Below, one piece after another: positions 28,005 through 37,424 of a stretch of DNA of 64,000 nucleotides. Both the position numbers and the translations under genes were made by a program. Under the pieces are notes generated by a model that searched no databases, was not told where the DNA came from, and saw only the letters and a list, made by a program, of their open reading frames with translations. The stretch is from Bacillota bacterium. Lineage in GTDB: Bacteria > Bacillota > Clostridia > Lachnospirales > Lachnospiraceae. The stretch covers positions 124,001 to 188,000 of the forward strand of contig JAEWSH010000084.1 in the NCBI GenBank assembly GCA_023398375.1, written 5' to 3'. Each line of letters starts with the position of its first letter. Positions within the stretch are counted from its first letter, which is position 1.

Positions 28005-28570
28005 ACCTTATATGCTGTCGTTTGCGGTGGAATGCTGAATGTCATAAAAGAGGCATATTCCACCCTTACCATTTGTCCGGCTTTTATACTGCATAAGCAT
28101 ACCCGATTTCCTCTTTTATCCAATATGATTGTAGCAGCGCTGACTTGAAACCGTATTTGACTATTACTATCATTTGCATTCCCTGTAACAAAAAAATTAT
28201 TGTCAGTATCTACGGTTATTACCCTATCCATTTTTACATTGGAAGATGTTTTTTCTCTTAAAACAGTAATTGTAAAAGCTCTTGCTATCGGAGGTTCCGA
28301 TGCAGTCATAATATTTGAAAATTCTGCATCTATCCTCATTCCTGTTTCCAGATCCCGTAATGACATTTTCTGTCCAAACTGGTTTTGTATCACAGTATCC
28401 TGAGCTACTAATAACTGTACTACTACAATCTGGATCATTTTAAATTCACCCATATCACCGTATGATATCTTTACATAGCCTGCGTTTCTATCCCGAAAGA
28501 TTTCTTCAATAAGAGCATCTCTTACACATATTCCATTGCTATCTCTTTCATTTCTTTGATTGAAATTCAT
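27992..28570 (-). CDS. Unknown protein with two similar beta-rich repeats
   Basis: 192 aa from an ATG at 28570; AAGGA lies 12 bases upstream, and a TTG at 28594 is a weaker option. I recognise no family. Two segments resemble each other: one holding VAQDTVIQNQFGQKMSLRDL and SNIMTASEPPIARAFTITVL, the other VSAATIILDKRGNRVCLCSI and ASFMTFSIPPQTTAYKVQIL. Each begins with a T-I-(x)n-G strand pair and ends in an (S/T)-x-PP-(x)n-A(F/Y) strand, so the protein seems built from a duplicated beta-barrel unit. No signal peptide or membrane segment. Confidence 0.65.
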   Translation of the reverse strand: MNFNQRNERDSNGICVRDALIEEIFRDRNAGYVKISYGDMGEFKMIQIVVVQLLVAQDTVIQNQFGQKMSLRDLETGMRIDAEFSNIMTASEPPIARAFTITVLREKTSSNVKMDRVITVDTDNNFFVTGNANDSNSQIRFQVSAATIILDKRGNRVCLCSIKAGQMVRVEYASFMTFSIPPQTTAYKVQIL

Positions 28571-28753
28571 AAAATCATTTTTTCCTTCTATCAAATTATA
28601 ATATTATGGTATGTTTTAATTCGGAATAGTTGCATCGTTAAACTCTTCTGTATACATGATTACACTTCTCTAAATTAATCAGTATATCTTTTCACACAAA
28701 CAGTAATACTATTTTTATAATTTAAATCAGTCTGGTATAGAAGGAGGTACAAA

Positions 28754-29392
28754 ATGGATAATAAAACTTTATCTTTTACTTCTGAACAATTATTCAACAC
28801 GCTGGATAACCATTTAGTTACTGATTCTTCCCCCTCGGAATATTTATCCGGTATAGTAAACGATCCTGGGTTCAAAGAATATCCTTTCCAATTTCTTTAT
28901 CAACTGCAATTTGTGGAACAATCACCGATCTATCACCCAGAAGGCAATGTCTGGAATCACACTTTGTTAGTTGTCGATGAAGCTGCAAAACGAAGATCAA
29001 AATCAGTCGATCCTTTTGTATTCATGTGGGCGGCTCTGCTTCATGACATTGGAAAACCTGCCACGACTAAAGTAAGGCATGGCAAAATAACTTCTTATAA
29101 TCATGAAAAAATTGGTGCACAGCTTGCATTTGAATTTCTTTCTTTATTTAAAGACGATCAGGCATTTATAGAAAATGTTTGCACCTTGATTCAATTTCAT
29201 ATGCAGCCTTTATTTGTTGTAAAGAACCTGCCTTATGCAAACATTCGGGAAATGGAACGCAAATCGAATATTCATGAAATTGCATTGTTAGGATTATGTG
29301 ACCGACTCGGCAGAACAGGTGCCTCACAATCAGAGGAAGAAAAAAATATTGACATTTTTATAAAGAAGTGTAACGAATTTGAAAGGAGATAA
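28754..29392 (+). CDS. HD-domain hydrolase (HDIG)
   Basis: 212 aa. HD motif AALLHDIGKPATTK with upstream His (GNVWNHTLLV) and later YNHEKIGAQLAFEFL and QFHMQPLF supply the metal ligands. It resembles the HD domain found in CCA-adding enzymes and related phosphohydrolases; the substrate is unknown. AAGGAGG precedes the ATG. The stop codon overlaps a possible start of the following small gene and carries its ribosome site, so the two are coupled. Confidence 0.85.
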   Translation: MDNKTLSFTSEQLFNTLDNHLVTDSSPSEYLSGIVNDPGFKEYPFQFLYQLQFVEQSPIYHPEGNVWNHTLLVVDEAAKRRSKSVDPFVFMWAALLHDIGKPATTKVRHGKITSYNHEKIGAQLAFEFLSLFKDDQAFIENVCTLIQFHMQPLFVVKNLPYANIREMERKSNIHEIALLGLCDRLGRTGASQSEEEKNIDIFIKKCNEFERR

Positions 29393-29397
29393 TGATT

Positions 29398-29562
29398 ATG
29401 GCAAAAGCCGGAATGAGAAGACCCGATCCCAAAGAACCTCACGGAACCGAAAGCAATCAAAAAACACATCTTCCAAAAAATAAGGTGAAGCCTGTTCCCG
29501 AAATACAGGGAAAAGCAAAAAGCGGTAAAGAAAAGGCAAAACCAATCAATAAACAAAGGTAA
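29398..29562 (+). CDS. Small basic protein, 54 aa
   Basis: 54 aa, very rich in Lys, Pro and Gly (starts MAKAGMRRPDPKEPHG, ends KAKPINKQR), without hydrophobic segments. The ATG at 29398 has GGAG 9 bases upstream, inside the end of the HD gene; an in-frame ATG at 29392 overlaps that gene's stop codon but is only 3 bases from the ribosome site. A strong terminator starts 4 bases after its stop. The codon pattern and signals make it a real gene. I do not know its function; nucleic-acid or ribosome binding would fit the charge. Confidence 0.7.
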   Translation: MAKAGMRRPDPKEPHGTESNQKTHLPKNKVKPVPEIQGKAKSGKEKAKPINKQR

Positions 29563-29588
29563 AAAGGACAACCTTCAGTTGTCCTTTT
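29562..29588. terminator. Bidirectional terminator
   Basis: GGACAAC (29566-29572) and GTTGTCC (29578-29584) form a perfect stem with a 5-base loop, flanked by A and T runs on the two sides. It ends the HD/small-protein operon on the plus strand and the glycerate kinase gene on the minus strand. Confidence 0.85.
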
Positions 29589-29594
29589 CCTATT

Positions 29595-30746
29595 TTAACG
29601 GTTCTTATTTCTAAATTCTACAACAGTTATCAAACGAAATACCTGTTCTGCTGTTTTTATCATATTTTGTCTTGCTGTTTTTTGCTTCATAGCCTCTTCC
29701 AGCGTAACGATCCGGGTCAGAATCGGAAAAAACGCATCAATTCCTTCTTCATTACATTTTACAGCCTCATCGGTAACACTGCCGGCCAGTGCAATCACAG
29801 AAGCACCATATTTTTTTGCAAGTTTTGCAATTCCCACCGGAGCTTTTCCCATAGCGGTCTGAAGATCCAGGCATCCCTCGCCGGTAATTACATAGTCCGC
29901 ATCCTGCATACATTCTTCGATTTTTAAAGCGTCTATGACCAAATCGATTCCTGACTGTAACTTTCCATCTAAATAGCTTAAAAAAGCAAATCCAAGACCT
30001 CCCGCAGCCCCTGCGCCCGGCATTTCAGCATAATCATTGCATAAATACTTTTGAGTTATTCCGGCATAATTTTTCATGTTTTTATCAAGCTCTTCTAGCA
30101 TAGCTTTTTTCACACCTTTTTGAGGTCCATATATATAAGTCGCACCATTGACTCCGCACAATGGATTTGTTACATCACATGCGATTCTGAAATGACATTC
30201 TTTTAATTCCGGAAGTGCATGCTCTGTAGAAATTACTGATATTTTCCCCAGATCTTTTCCGCCGAATCCAAGGCTGTTACCTTTACTGTCCAAAAACGCA
30301 TATCCCAATGCTGTCAGCATTCCTATTCCTCCGTCATTGGTAGCGCTTCCTCCTAACCCGATAATAAAATTCCTGCTGCCTCTGCGAATGGCATCTTTTA
30401 TCATTTCTCCAACGCCATAAGTCGTTGCTTCCATTGGATCTTTGTTCTTATCAACCAGCACAATCCCCGCTGCTGCTGCCATTTCAATAATTGCCATCTT
30501 AGAGTCTGCAATATAACCATACTTAGCTTTTATATTCTTTTTTAGCGGTCCCATAACTTCAACTGTAACCAGTTCTCCGCCAAGACCTTCCACCAATGCT
30601 TCTGTAGTACCTTCTCCTCCATCCGCCAATGGTCTCACGATAACTTCTGCATCCGTAACATTTAAAATTCCTTCCTTGATTGCATTTCCCGCTTCTATTG
30701 AAGTCATACTACCCTTTAAAGAATCAATTGCGATTACTACTTTCAT
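29595..30746 (-). CDS. Glycerate kinase (GarK/GlxK family)
   Basis: 383 aa, typical for glycerate kinase type 1. N terminus VVIAIDSLKGSMTSIEAG, then PLADGGEGTTEAL (the DGG(E/G) site), GLGGSATNDGGIGML and GAGAAGGLGFAFL, and C-terminal ITGEGCLDLQTAMGK. It phosphorylates D-glycerate to 2-phosphoglycerate with ATP in glycolate/glucarate-type breakdown. AAGGAGG precedes the ATG. The CdaR-type regulator gene is 132 bases upstream on the same strand, the usual pairing. Confidence 0.95.
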   Translation of the reverse strand: MKVVIAIDSLKGSMTSIEAGNAIKEGILNVTDAEVIVRPLADGGEGTTEALVEGLGGELVTVEVMGPLKKNIKAKYGYIADSKMAIIEMAAAAGIVLVDKNKDPMEATTYGVGEMIKDAIRRGSRNFIIGLGGSATNDGGIGMLTALGYAFLDSKGNSLGFGGKDLGKISVISTEHALPELKECHFRIACDVTNPLCGVNGATYIYGPQKGVKKAMLEELDKNMKNYAGITQKYLCNDYAEMPGAGAAGGLGFAFLSYLDGKLQSGIDLVIDALKIEECMQDADYVITGEGCLDLQTAMGKAPVGIAKLAKKYGASVIALAGSVTDEAVKCNEEGIDAFFPILTRIVTLEEAMKQKTARQNMIKTAEQVFRLITVVEFRNKNR

Positions 30747-30878
30747 AGATACCTCCTTATTCTTTACGAATTATAGAGCTTTCATGAAATAAAATCTATG
30801 TTATCAAAACTAAAAAAGGGCGCTGTTTTATGTCATAACATCCATCCAAATGAATTTCTATTCTGTTTTTTATTTAAC

Positions 30879-32033
30879 TTAACCAAAAATGCTGTCTCGT
30901 ACATCATAATAAAAGTGAATCGCATTATAATATAGGGACGAATAGCGAATCGATCTCGGGTCGTATCCTGTTTTTTCTTTTATTTTATTTAATTTATACT
31001 GTAATGTATTTTTATGAATAAATAATCTTTCGGCAGTGATCGTAACAGACCCCTCTTCTTCATAAAATATTTCCAGTATGCCAATACAATCTTCCATTTC
31101 TTTAATACTGCAATTTTTAAATATACTTTTGATATACTCCATTTTTATATCACTGGACAATTCACTCTGAAAAATTTCCATGGTGATACTCTCGTATAGT
31201 CTGATTCCCTTTTGTGGTGACCGCAAAGATGTCTTCAATGCCTTTCTGGCCTTCTTCACACTCTTATTAATAAGCAAATATCCCTCGCAGCATGCATCAA
31301 TTCCGCAACAAAATTTAATGGAACCGCTTGTCTCTATTTTATGTTTCATTCGCTCCGCTAATTTAACCATAGCATCATCTGAGCAGTCTGTAAACACGCA
31401 TAGCAGCTCATTTCCGTTCTTTACGCAGATACTGTTTTTCACTTCCTGTACAATACCCAACACCATTTTCTCAGAAGCATCTATCATCTGCTGTATTTCA
31501 GAAGCGCTGCTCTTCTTAACAGGTATCAGAGAGACATTCATCACTCTTCTTGGCAATGTAATATCAATCTGCAGAATATTTCCCTGCTGGATAAATTTAC
31601 TGTCAATATTTTTGGAATCTCCAAACAGCCATTCCTGCAGATATCTGTCTATAATACGTTTATCAATTTCCCGTTGTTCTGTATAATACTGGTCAAGAAT
31701 GAGAATTTCTGTCATCTTTTTAATTATTTGCCCATATTTTGCGACTTCTTGGTATGGACCTGTAACACCAATGACTCCAACTATCTGGTTCTGAAAATTA
31801 ATAGCAAGATTAATACCCGGACGCGCCCCCGGATATTCAGAATCACTCTTCACGACCACTTCCTGCAATTTATTTTCCACTAATTCTCTTGCAGCGGTAT
31901 GCAGACTTCCGATGCGATCCATGTCACTGCTTGCAATAATGATTCCTCTATCGTTCATCACATTAATTTTCTCACCAATGATCTTACTTACTTCCTGCAC
32001 GATATAGGTTGCGCTTCTTTTTGATATATACAT
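30879..32033 (-). CDS. cdaR: CdaR-family sugar-diacid regulator
   Basis: 384 aa. The N-terminal sugar-diacid recognition domain (YIVQEVSKIIGEKINVMNDRG at the start, cut short; GIIASSD; GVIGVTG) covers about 1-135. The middle is GGDEF-like. The C-terminal PucR-type helix-turn-helix contains TAERLFIHKNTLQYKLNKIKE. The family activates glycerate, glucarate or galactarate use, and here lies directly upstream of glycerate kinase. GGGGAG precedes the ATG. Confidence 0.9.
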   Translation of the reverse strand: MYISKRSATYIVQEVSKIIGEKINVMNDRGIIIASSDMDRIGSLHTAARELVENKLQEVVVKSDSEYPGARPGINLAINFQNQIVGVIGVTGPYQEVAKYGQIIKKMTEILILDQYYTEQREIDKRIIDRYLQEWLFGDSKNIDSKFIQQGNILQIDITLPRRVMNVSLIPVKKSSASEIQQMIDASEKMVLGIVQEVKNSICVKNGNELLCVFTDCSDDAMVKLAERMKHKIETSGSIKFCCGIDACCEGYLLINKSVKKARKALKTSLRSPQKGIRLYESITMEIFQSELSSDIKMEYIKSIFKNCSIKEMEDCIGILEIFYEEEGSVTITAERLFIHKNTLQYKLNKIKEKTGYDPRSIRYSSLYYNAIHFYYDVRDSIFG

Positions 32034-32196
32034 ACGCTATACTCCCCTCTCCATATGGTAATCTCCCGATTCTATGTTCCATATAGAAATATGTATCAAT
32101 TGCTTTCTACCGTATTTTATCATATATCAAAATATTTGTCGTTGTTCCGAAAATCCAAATTAATCTCTACTCTTGTACAAATCTGCCTCTCCCGGC

Positions 32197-34143
32197 TTAG
32201 TCTGCTTTATGGTAAAAAGTAACCACATGTTCTCTCAAAATTCCTGCAATTTGATTACACTGATCTGTGTCCTGCGATATTTCGTGTAGATATCCGGCTA
32301 AAAGGGAAGAGTTATTAGCAATCTGCTCCATACTCTGTTTCTCTTCGCCCATAGCTTCAGCGATCTGGGCGATGTTGCCATTCATATCCTGAAAAGACTC
32401 TTCCAGACTTTGAGCATGATTGGAAAAGTGTACCATCATGACTCCCATTTTTTTAGCATCTTCATTATATAATTTAGCATTCTCCTGAAAATTTTCATAC
32501 TCCTTTAATACGCTGGTATCCACATAAGCCAATAATTCTCCTGCATCTTTTTCCAGTTTTTCCACTGCGTCCATTACCGTCTGGCTGATTTCCTGAATCT
32601 TGTTCGCTATTTTCCCACTGTTCTCTGCCAGTTTTCCCATCTCAGCAGCTACCACAGAAAAACCTTTCCCCGATTCTCCCGCCCGGGCTGCTTCAATTGA
32701 TGCATTCAAGGAAAGAAGCGTTGTCTGATCCGAGATGTCCAGAATTTCCTGAGTAAGTTCATCTATCATGGCCGTCTTTCGGCTCTCTTCCATGGATATT
32801 ATGAGGGCTTCTCTGATATCCCCCAAAATTTTTAAAGTCTGTGCTTTCCCCTTCTGTACTGTCTCCATAGAACTTGACGCTCTCTCTACCATCTGATTCG
32901 CTGATTCGCTTCCTTCCGCCGCATAAAATGATATGGTAGATGTAAACTGAAGATTTGCATCAGAGCGTTCTTTCAAAATATCTGTTGTCGCTGAAATTTC
33001 CTCAATTCCGGCAGCGAACTCTGTTTCACGCTCAGCAATCTCTTTAATACTATCATCTGAAGCATGAATTTTCTGTGTAAGTTCGCCAACAACATGATGC
33101 AATTCCTTTGACCTGTCTTCCAATTGATCCATGATATTTTTTAAAGTTTCTGCAAGTAGAAAGGTTTTCTCTTTCAATTCTCTGATTTCCACTGCTTTCT
33201 CATAGGCTAGTTTTTTTTGATTTATATGTATCTTTCCTTCTGACAGTGCCTGAAGCTGTTCCCTGATCCACAAAATCAATGAGGCTGTCTTGCGGGACAT
33301 ATAAAGGGATCCCGCAAACCCGGAAAATAACATTGCCAACAGTGATGCCAGCATGACCTTCAAAATACCAAAAAGAAGGGAAAAAGATTCTCTGTCCGGA
33401 GAAACCACGCAAAGAGTAAGGTCTGTTCCTTCTATTGGACAATAGGTGTATGAATATTTTGTTTGTTCCAGATTTTTATCCCATTTGCTATTAAGCACCA
33501 ACGTGGAATCGGGATGCGCAGATATTGTCCCATCTGCGTTCATCATAAATGCATAACTATGGTCTGTATACTGATAGTCATTCAAATAATCACCAATACT
33601 TTCCAGCCATATATAGCCGATAAAGATACCCGATTTTTTATGATTCGTGTAAATGGGAGTTGCGATTCCTATCACTGCACGTCCTGTACTTTTTGAAATA
33701 ACCGGTTCACATACGACTGTTGATTCCGTTTCCCAAGGCTTTTGATAGGCTTCATCAAAGCGCAGTGAGATTCCATGCCCCATCTCACCTTCTGAATGAG
33801 CCTGTTCCGTACCATTCGCATTAGTTATGATAAAATGAGACCATTCTTCTTTGCTTTTTATCGCTATCAAGTCCTGTAGATAAGGCTCTGCCTGTGTATA
33901 ATCGAGTGATACCACTTCCTGTCTGGCTGCTGCCATTTCCACAACTGTTTTGTATTTCTCAAGTCTTTCTTCTATTTCTTCACTGAGCATGGACGCGTAC
34001 ATTCTGGCATTTTTCGTATTTTCCTGTTTCGTCTGGCGATAAACATAAAGGCATATGACCAGTAGTATACAGGTAAATGGAATTAAAAATACAATCAGCA
34101 GGTTTTTAAAGAAAAGACTTCTAAGTGTTTTTTTTCTATGCAT
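32197..34143 (-). CDS. Methyl-accepting chemotaxis protein
   Basis: 648 aa. Transmembrane 1 is near residues 12-32 and transmembrane 2 near 273-295; between them is a Cache-type ligand domain. HAMP follows, then a long coiled coil with the signalling tip ISDQTTLLSLNASIEAARAGE, which binds CheA/CheW. The signalling domain implies that the organism is motile or at least keeps chemotaxis genes. The ligand is unknown. AGGAG lies 12 bases before the ATG. It is a single gene. Confidence 0.93.
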   Translation of the reverse strand: MHRKKTLRSLFFKNLLIVFLIPFTCILLVICLYVYRQTKQENTKNARMYASMLSEEIEERLEKYKTVVEMAAARQEVVSLDYTQAEPYLQDLIAIKSKEEWSHFIITNANGTEQAHSEGEMGHGISLRFDEAYQKPWETESTVVCEPVISKSTGRAVIGIATPIYTNHKKSGIFIGYIWLESIGDYLNDYQYTDHSYAFMMNADGTISAHPDSTLVLNSKWDKNLEQTKYSYTYCPIEGTDLTLCVVSPDRESFSLLFGILKVMLASLLAMLFSGFAGSLYMSRKTASLILWIREQLQALSEGKIHINQKKLAYEKAVEIRELKEKTFLLAETLKNIMDQLEDRSKELHHVVGELTQKIHASDDSIKEIAERETEFAAGIEEISATTDILKERSDANLQFTSTISFYAAEGSESANQMVERASSSMETVQKGKAQTLKILGDIREALIISMEESRKTAMIDELTQEILDISDQTTLLSLNASIEAARAGESGKGFSVVAAEMGKLAENSGKIANKIQEISQTVMDAVEKLEKDAGELLAYVDTSVLKEYENFQENAKLYNEDAKKMGVMMVHFSNHAQSLEESFQDMNGNIAQIAEAMGEEKQSMEQIANNSSLLAGYLHEISQDTDQCNQIAGILREHVVTFYHKAD

Positions 34144-34236
34144 TATGGCATCAGTCTCCTATTAGGTTTTCTTAAGTCTACCAAATATAGGGCTGAAATC
34201 TATCAATGCTAAGTAAATAGATTGTAAAATCTACGC

Positions 34237-35310
34237 TTACTGATATGCAATTCCACTAATCGTAATATTTAAATACCTGGAATCTTCCTTTAATGATATC
34301 TCAAAAGGTTCTATACTATTTTCTTCTTGCTGTATGACTCTGATAGTCGGTCTTAAACAGACTGACTCATAATTTTCAACTACAATGCCTACCCAGTTGT
34401 TACTCAATTGTACCATTGTCCCGACCGGATAAGGCGCAATTTTATGAATAAAGATATTGACGATCTCAGGATCAAATAGTGTTCCTGAACCACCCATAAT
34501 ATATTCCATTGATTCAGAAGGATTCATAGCCTGTCTGTAAGTTCTTTCTGATGATAATGCATCATAAACGTCAGATATGGCAATGATCTTTCCAAATATA
34601 GAGATTTCATCTTTCTGTTTTCCATATGGATATCCTGATCCGTCATATTTCTCATGGTGATCTATAATAGCGCGGGTACTCATTGAAGGCAGATTAAATT
34701 TCTCTTTCACATATTCATATCCAAGTTTTGAATGCTCTTTTATTATATTAAATTCTTCATCCGTAAGCTTACCCGGTTTATTTAATATGTCCTTATCAAT
34801 GAATACTTTTCCTATATCATGCATGATTGCTCCCAATCCAAGCTTTACCAGGGTATTCTTTTTAAGTCCCAATGCAATACCTAAAATTATAGAAAGAACC
34901 GCAACATTGACAGAATGGGAATATGTATAGTTATCAAAGCACTTTAAGTCAATCATATTGACCATCATACCTTTATTGTCCAGTAATTCATCAATAATAT
35001 CTCCGACCTGTTTCCTTATTTCGGCTTCCTTAAATAATTGCCGGCTTCCGTGTTCCGCCTTGATAAATATTTTTTTAATATCGCTCATTGTCTTAATGCG
35101 CAGATTATCGCTGATTACATTCACCACTTCTATATCTTTTGAAATGTCATCGTTGATATAGATCCCTGAATATTTCAGTCTTTTTATACTGTCAATGTAT
35201 CTTTGATTTAATGTAACTCCGCATTTAAGCAAAATTTCATTGTTTTTACCGTATATTGTTTTCGCTAACTGCATGCCTGCCCGTAAGCAGTTTATGGGAA
35301 CAAATCTCAT
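34237..35310 (-). CDS. HD-GYP domain cyclic di-GMP phosphodiesterase
   Basis: 357 aa. The N-terminal ~100 residues resemble the small domain often found before HD-GYP. The catalytic domain is canonical: HSVNVAVLSIILG, MHDIGKVFIDKDILNKPGKL (start), DHHEKYDGSGYPYGKQ and DVYDALSSERTYRQ. It should hydrolyse cyclic di-GMP. A C-terminal tail of about 65 residues (IAPYPVGTMVQLSNNWVGIV) is a small beta domain also common in this group. It sits next to the chemoreceptor gene, so both may act in motility control. Confidence 0.92.
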   Translation of the reverse strand: MRFVPINCLRAGMQLAKTIYGKNNEILLKCGVTLNQRYIDSIKRLKYSGIYINDDISKDIEVVNVISDNLRIKTMSDIKKIFIKAEHGSRQLFKEAEIRKQVGDIIDELLDNKGMMVNMIDLKCFDNYTYSHSVNVAVLSIILGIALGLKKNTLVKLGLGAIMHDIGKVFIDKDILNKPGKLTDEEFNIIKEHSKLGYEYVKEKFNLPSMSTRAIIDHHEKYDGSGYPYGKQKDEISIFGKIIAISDVYDALSSERTYRQAMNPSESMEYIMGGSGTLFDPEIVNIFIHKIAPYPVGTMVQLSNNWVGIVVENYESVCLRPTIRVIQQEENSIEPFEISLKEDSRYLNITISGIAYQ

Positions 35311-35390
35311 ATTATATTTTATCCTCAGTAATTACTTTTATTTCTTTCAATATAATGCCATGCTTTCTATAAATTAACAAGATAAAATAT

Positions 35391-36290
35391 TTAATCTAAT
35401 GTTAGTCCCAGATATCCATTATGAAACAATTGACTCAATGAACCTGGCACAATCATTCCGTTTGCAGTTGTTTTCCCCAATGAGCCGCAATGAACCGGAC
35501 GTCTTACAGAAGCCATCAGGCAATGAGCTTTTTCTGCTATGGAATAAATTACCATTTCTACCAATTCATCCGGTAGTGTAGTTTCCCTGACATACAGACA
35601 ATTTTGAAATGCATAGCACATAAGGAGATACTCCTTATTGTGAAATTCTATACAATAACTTTTACCTCCAAAAAACCGGTTTTCTTTATGGGCATATAAA
35701 AGTTCGTTTTCATCCCATATAACAGCACCTTCAAGGAAGATTTGCTGTTTTCGCATCGCTCCATAAGTATCTGCATTTATTTCTCTGATATTCCAAACAA
35801 ACTCATTTATTTCTGCTATTTCTGAAGAAAACACAAGTGTTATCCTATTTTGATAAAAAGCAGTCTCAAATCCCAGTTTTCTGTAATATTCATACAGACT
35901 CTCCGAAGCCGGAACCAGAACTAAGGCCGCATTTTCTTTCTGTACCATAGCGTACGCATGTTTTAAAAGACTGGCAGCAAAACCATTTCTACGATACGCC
36001 TTCTTCGTTGCGACTCCGTAGATATAGTAAACCTTCTGATTACCCTGCGGCATAACAAGCATACCCGGTATCATGGTAAGCATGGAAACTGGTCGGTCAT
36101 CTTTCATATATACAAGTTGATTTTCCAATATCTGATTCGATTCCATGTATATCCGTTGACTTTTTAAGATAGAATTACTTCCTATCTGATTGGAAAAGAA
36201 AAAATCAATATATGCTTCTTGATCATCAAAGCATTCTTTCCAAATCTCTTTCAAAGCGGGCAACATGGCTTTGTCGGCAAAACAGTACAT
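35391..36290 (-). CDS. GNAT-family acetyltransferase (Eis-like)
   Basis: 299 aa. The N-terminal GNAT fold has the acetyl-CoA signature VATKKAYRRNGFAASLLKHA; the C-terminal half is the extra domain of Eis-type enzymes. The acceptor is unknown. AGAGGTGATGAG precedes the ATG, within the end of the upstream DUF2156 gene spacing (11 bases), so the two form an operon. Confidence 0.85.
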   Translation of the reverse strand: MYCFADKAMLPALKEIWKECFDDQEAYIDFFFSNQIGSNSILKSQRIYMESNQILENQLVYMKDDRPVSMLTMIPGMLVMPQGNQKVYYIYGVATKKAYRRNGFAASLLKHAYAMVQKENAALVLVPASESLYEYYRKLGFETAFYQNRITLVFSSEIAEINEFVWNIREINADTYGAMRKQQIFLEGAVIWDENELLYAHKENRFFGGKSYCIEFHNKEYLLMCYAFQNCLYVRETTLPDELVEMVIYSIAEKAHCLMASVRRPVHCGSLGKTTANGMIVPGSLSQLFHNGYLGLTLD

Positions 36291-36301
36291 CTCATCACCT
36301 C

Positions 36302-37192
36302 TTATGCTCTTAAGGCAGCCTCATACTTATCAAGTAGAATATCTGGATAGTAAGATAACTTTGCTTTTCTTAATCCTTCATCTCCAACATCTTCTTCGCG
36401 GTTTACATAAATATAATTTTGACAATTATGCTCTACGAACTGCTGATTTATTATCGGATAAGCTCCTTGAATATCAGGAAATGCTTTTTCAATATGGACG
36501 ACAAAGGTATCACTGGATAGGGGCTCTCCCATTGTATATGCCACGATTTCCCCCTTCCTCCTAATAAAGCCTCCCTGAAGCTGTAGTTCTTCAAAATATT
36601 GAAAAGCCTGTTCAACTGCACAAAATTCTTTTTTTAGTTCCTGATCTTTACCGCAGCCATGGAGTTTACACCACTTTACACTCATTTCAAAACACTCTGC
36701 TAAAGTTTCTTTGGTGATATCAAAATACCCCCAGTCTTCACAGTCTTTAAATCTTGCAATATGGTTCCTTTTCCCCTTCATCTTTTTTCCTGCAAGATTC
36801 GTGAGTTTTTCTGTTGTATAAATATAGTCACTATCTTCTCTTTTTAATGTGAAGTCAAATTTATTTGGAAACCATTGCTCTAACTCCTTGATCTGTTCAG
36901 ATGTGATGCCCCTCAGACGAAATCTTACACCTCTCTCTTTGGCATCTTCCATAAGTGCTTCCACAGTATCTTTCTTTTTCTCGACACCTGCCGGATAGCT
37001 ATAAGTTACTTGCTCTTCCACCCCTGTTATGGCACAGAAATTGCCGTTTACCTCTGCAATCATAGGATGAAACACATTTCTCCAGATAAAATTATTCGTG
37101 AAAGAATATTCGCAGCCTTTGTAATCTGCTTTTTTGAAGCATGTATCTACCCAGGTTTTATCCTTTAACTCTATTTTCTTAAAATCTATCAT
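36302..37192 (-). CDS. DUF2156 / phosphatidylglycerol lysyltransferase C-terminal domain protein
   Basis: 296 aa, a soluble protein with the two-GNAT-fold DUF2156 domain found at the C terminus of MprF. No membrane domain is present. KMKGKRNHIARFKDCEDWGY and SDTFVVHIEKAFPDIQGAYP are typical family segments. It may transfer an aminoacyl or acyl group; the substrate is unknown. It is upstream of the Eis-like gene. Confidence 0.85.
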   Translation of the reverse strand: MIDFKKIELKDKTWVDTCFKKADYKGCEYSFTNNFIWRNVFHPMIAEVNGNFCAITGVEEQVTYSYPAGVEKKKDTVEALMEDAKERGVRFRLRGITSEQIKELEQWFPNKFDFTLKREDSDYIYTTEKLTNLAGKKMKGKRNHIARFKDCEDWGYFDITKETLAECFEMSVKWCKLHGCGKDQELKKEFCAVEQAFQYFEELQLQGGFIRRKGEIVAYTMGEPLSSDTFVVHIEKAFPDIQGAYPIINQQFVEHNCQNYIYVNREEDVGDEGLRKAKLSYYPDILLDKYEAALRA

Positions 37193-37424
37193 TATTTATT
37201 TTTTCCTCATCTTTCTTACACATTTCTCTTATGTTTTCCATATATAAGAAATCTTATAGTGAACATATGTTCTTAAAATAAGAATCATCAAAATAATACT
37301 AACTAAAAATATCTTTAACATTATATTTTCAGTTAGTACTTATATTATATCTCTCATATTATTTTCCGTAAACAGCAATATAATACTAAAAATTACTGCT
37401 ATCTTAATAAAATTTATCTGTATT

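Noticed and set aside
31180..31686. 168-codon open frame on the plus strand
   Set aside because: Antisense to the CdaR regulator, without ribosome site or recognisable motif.
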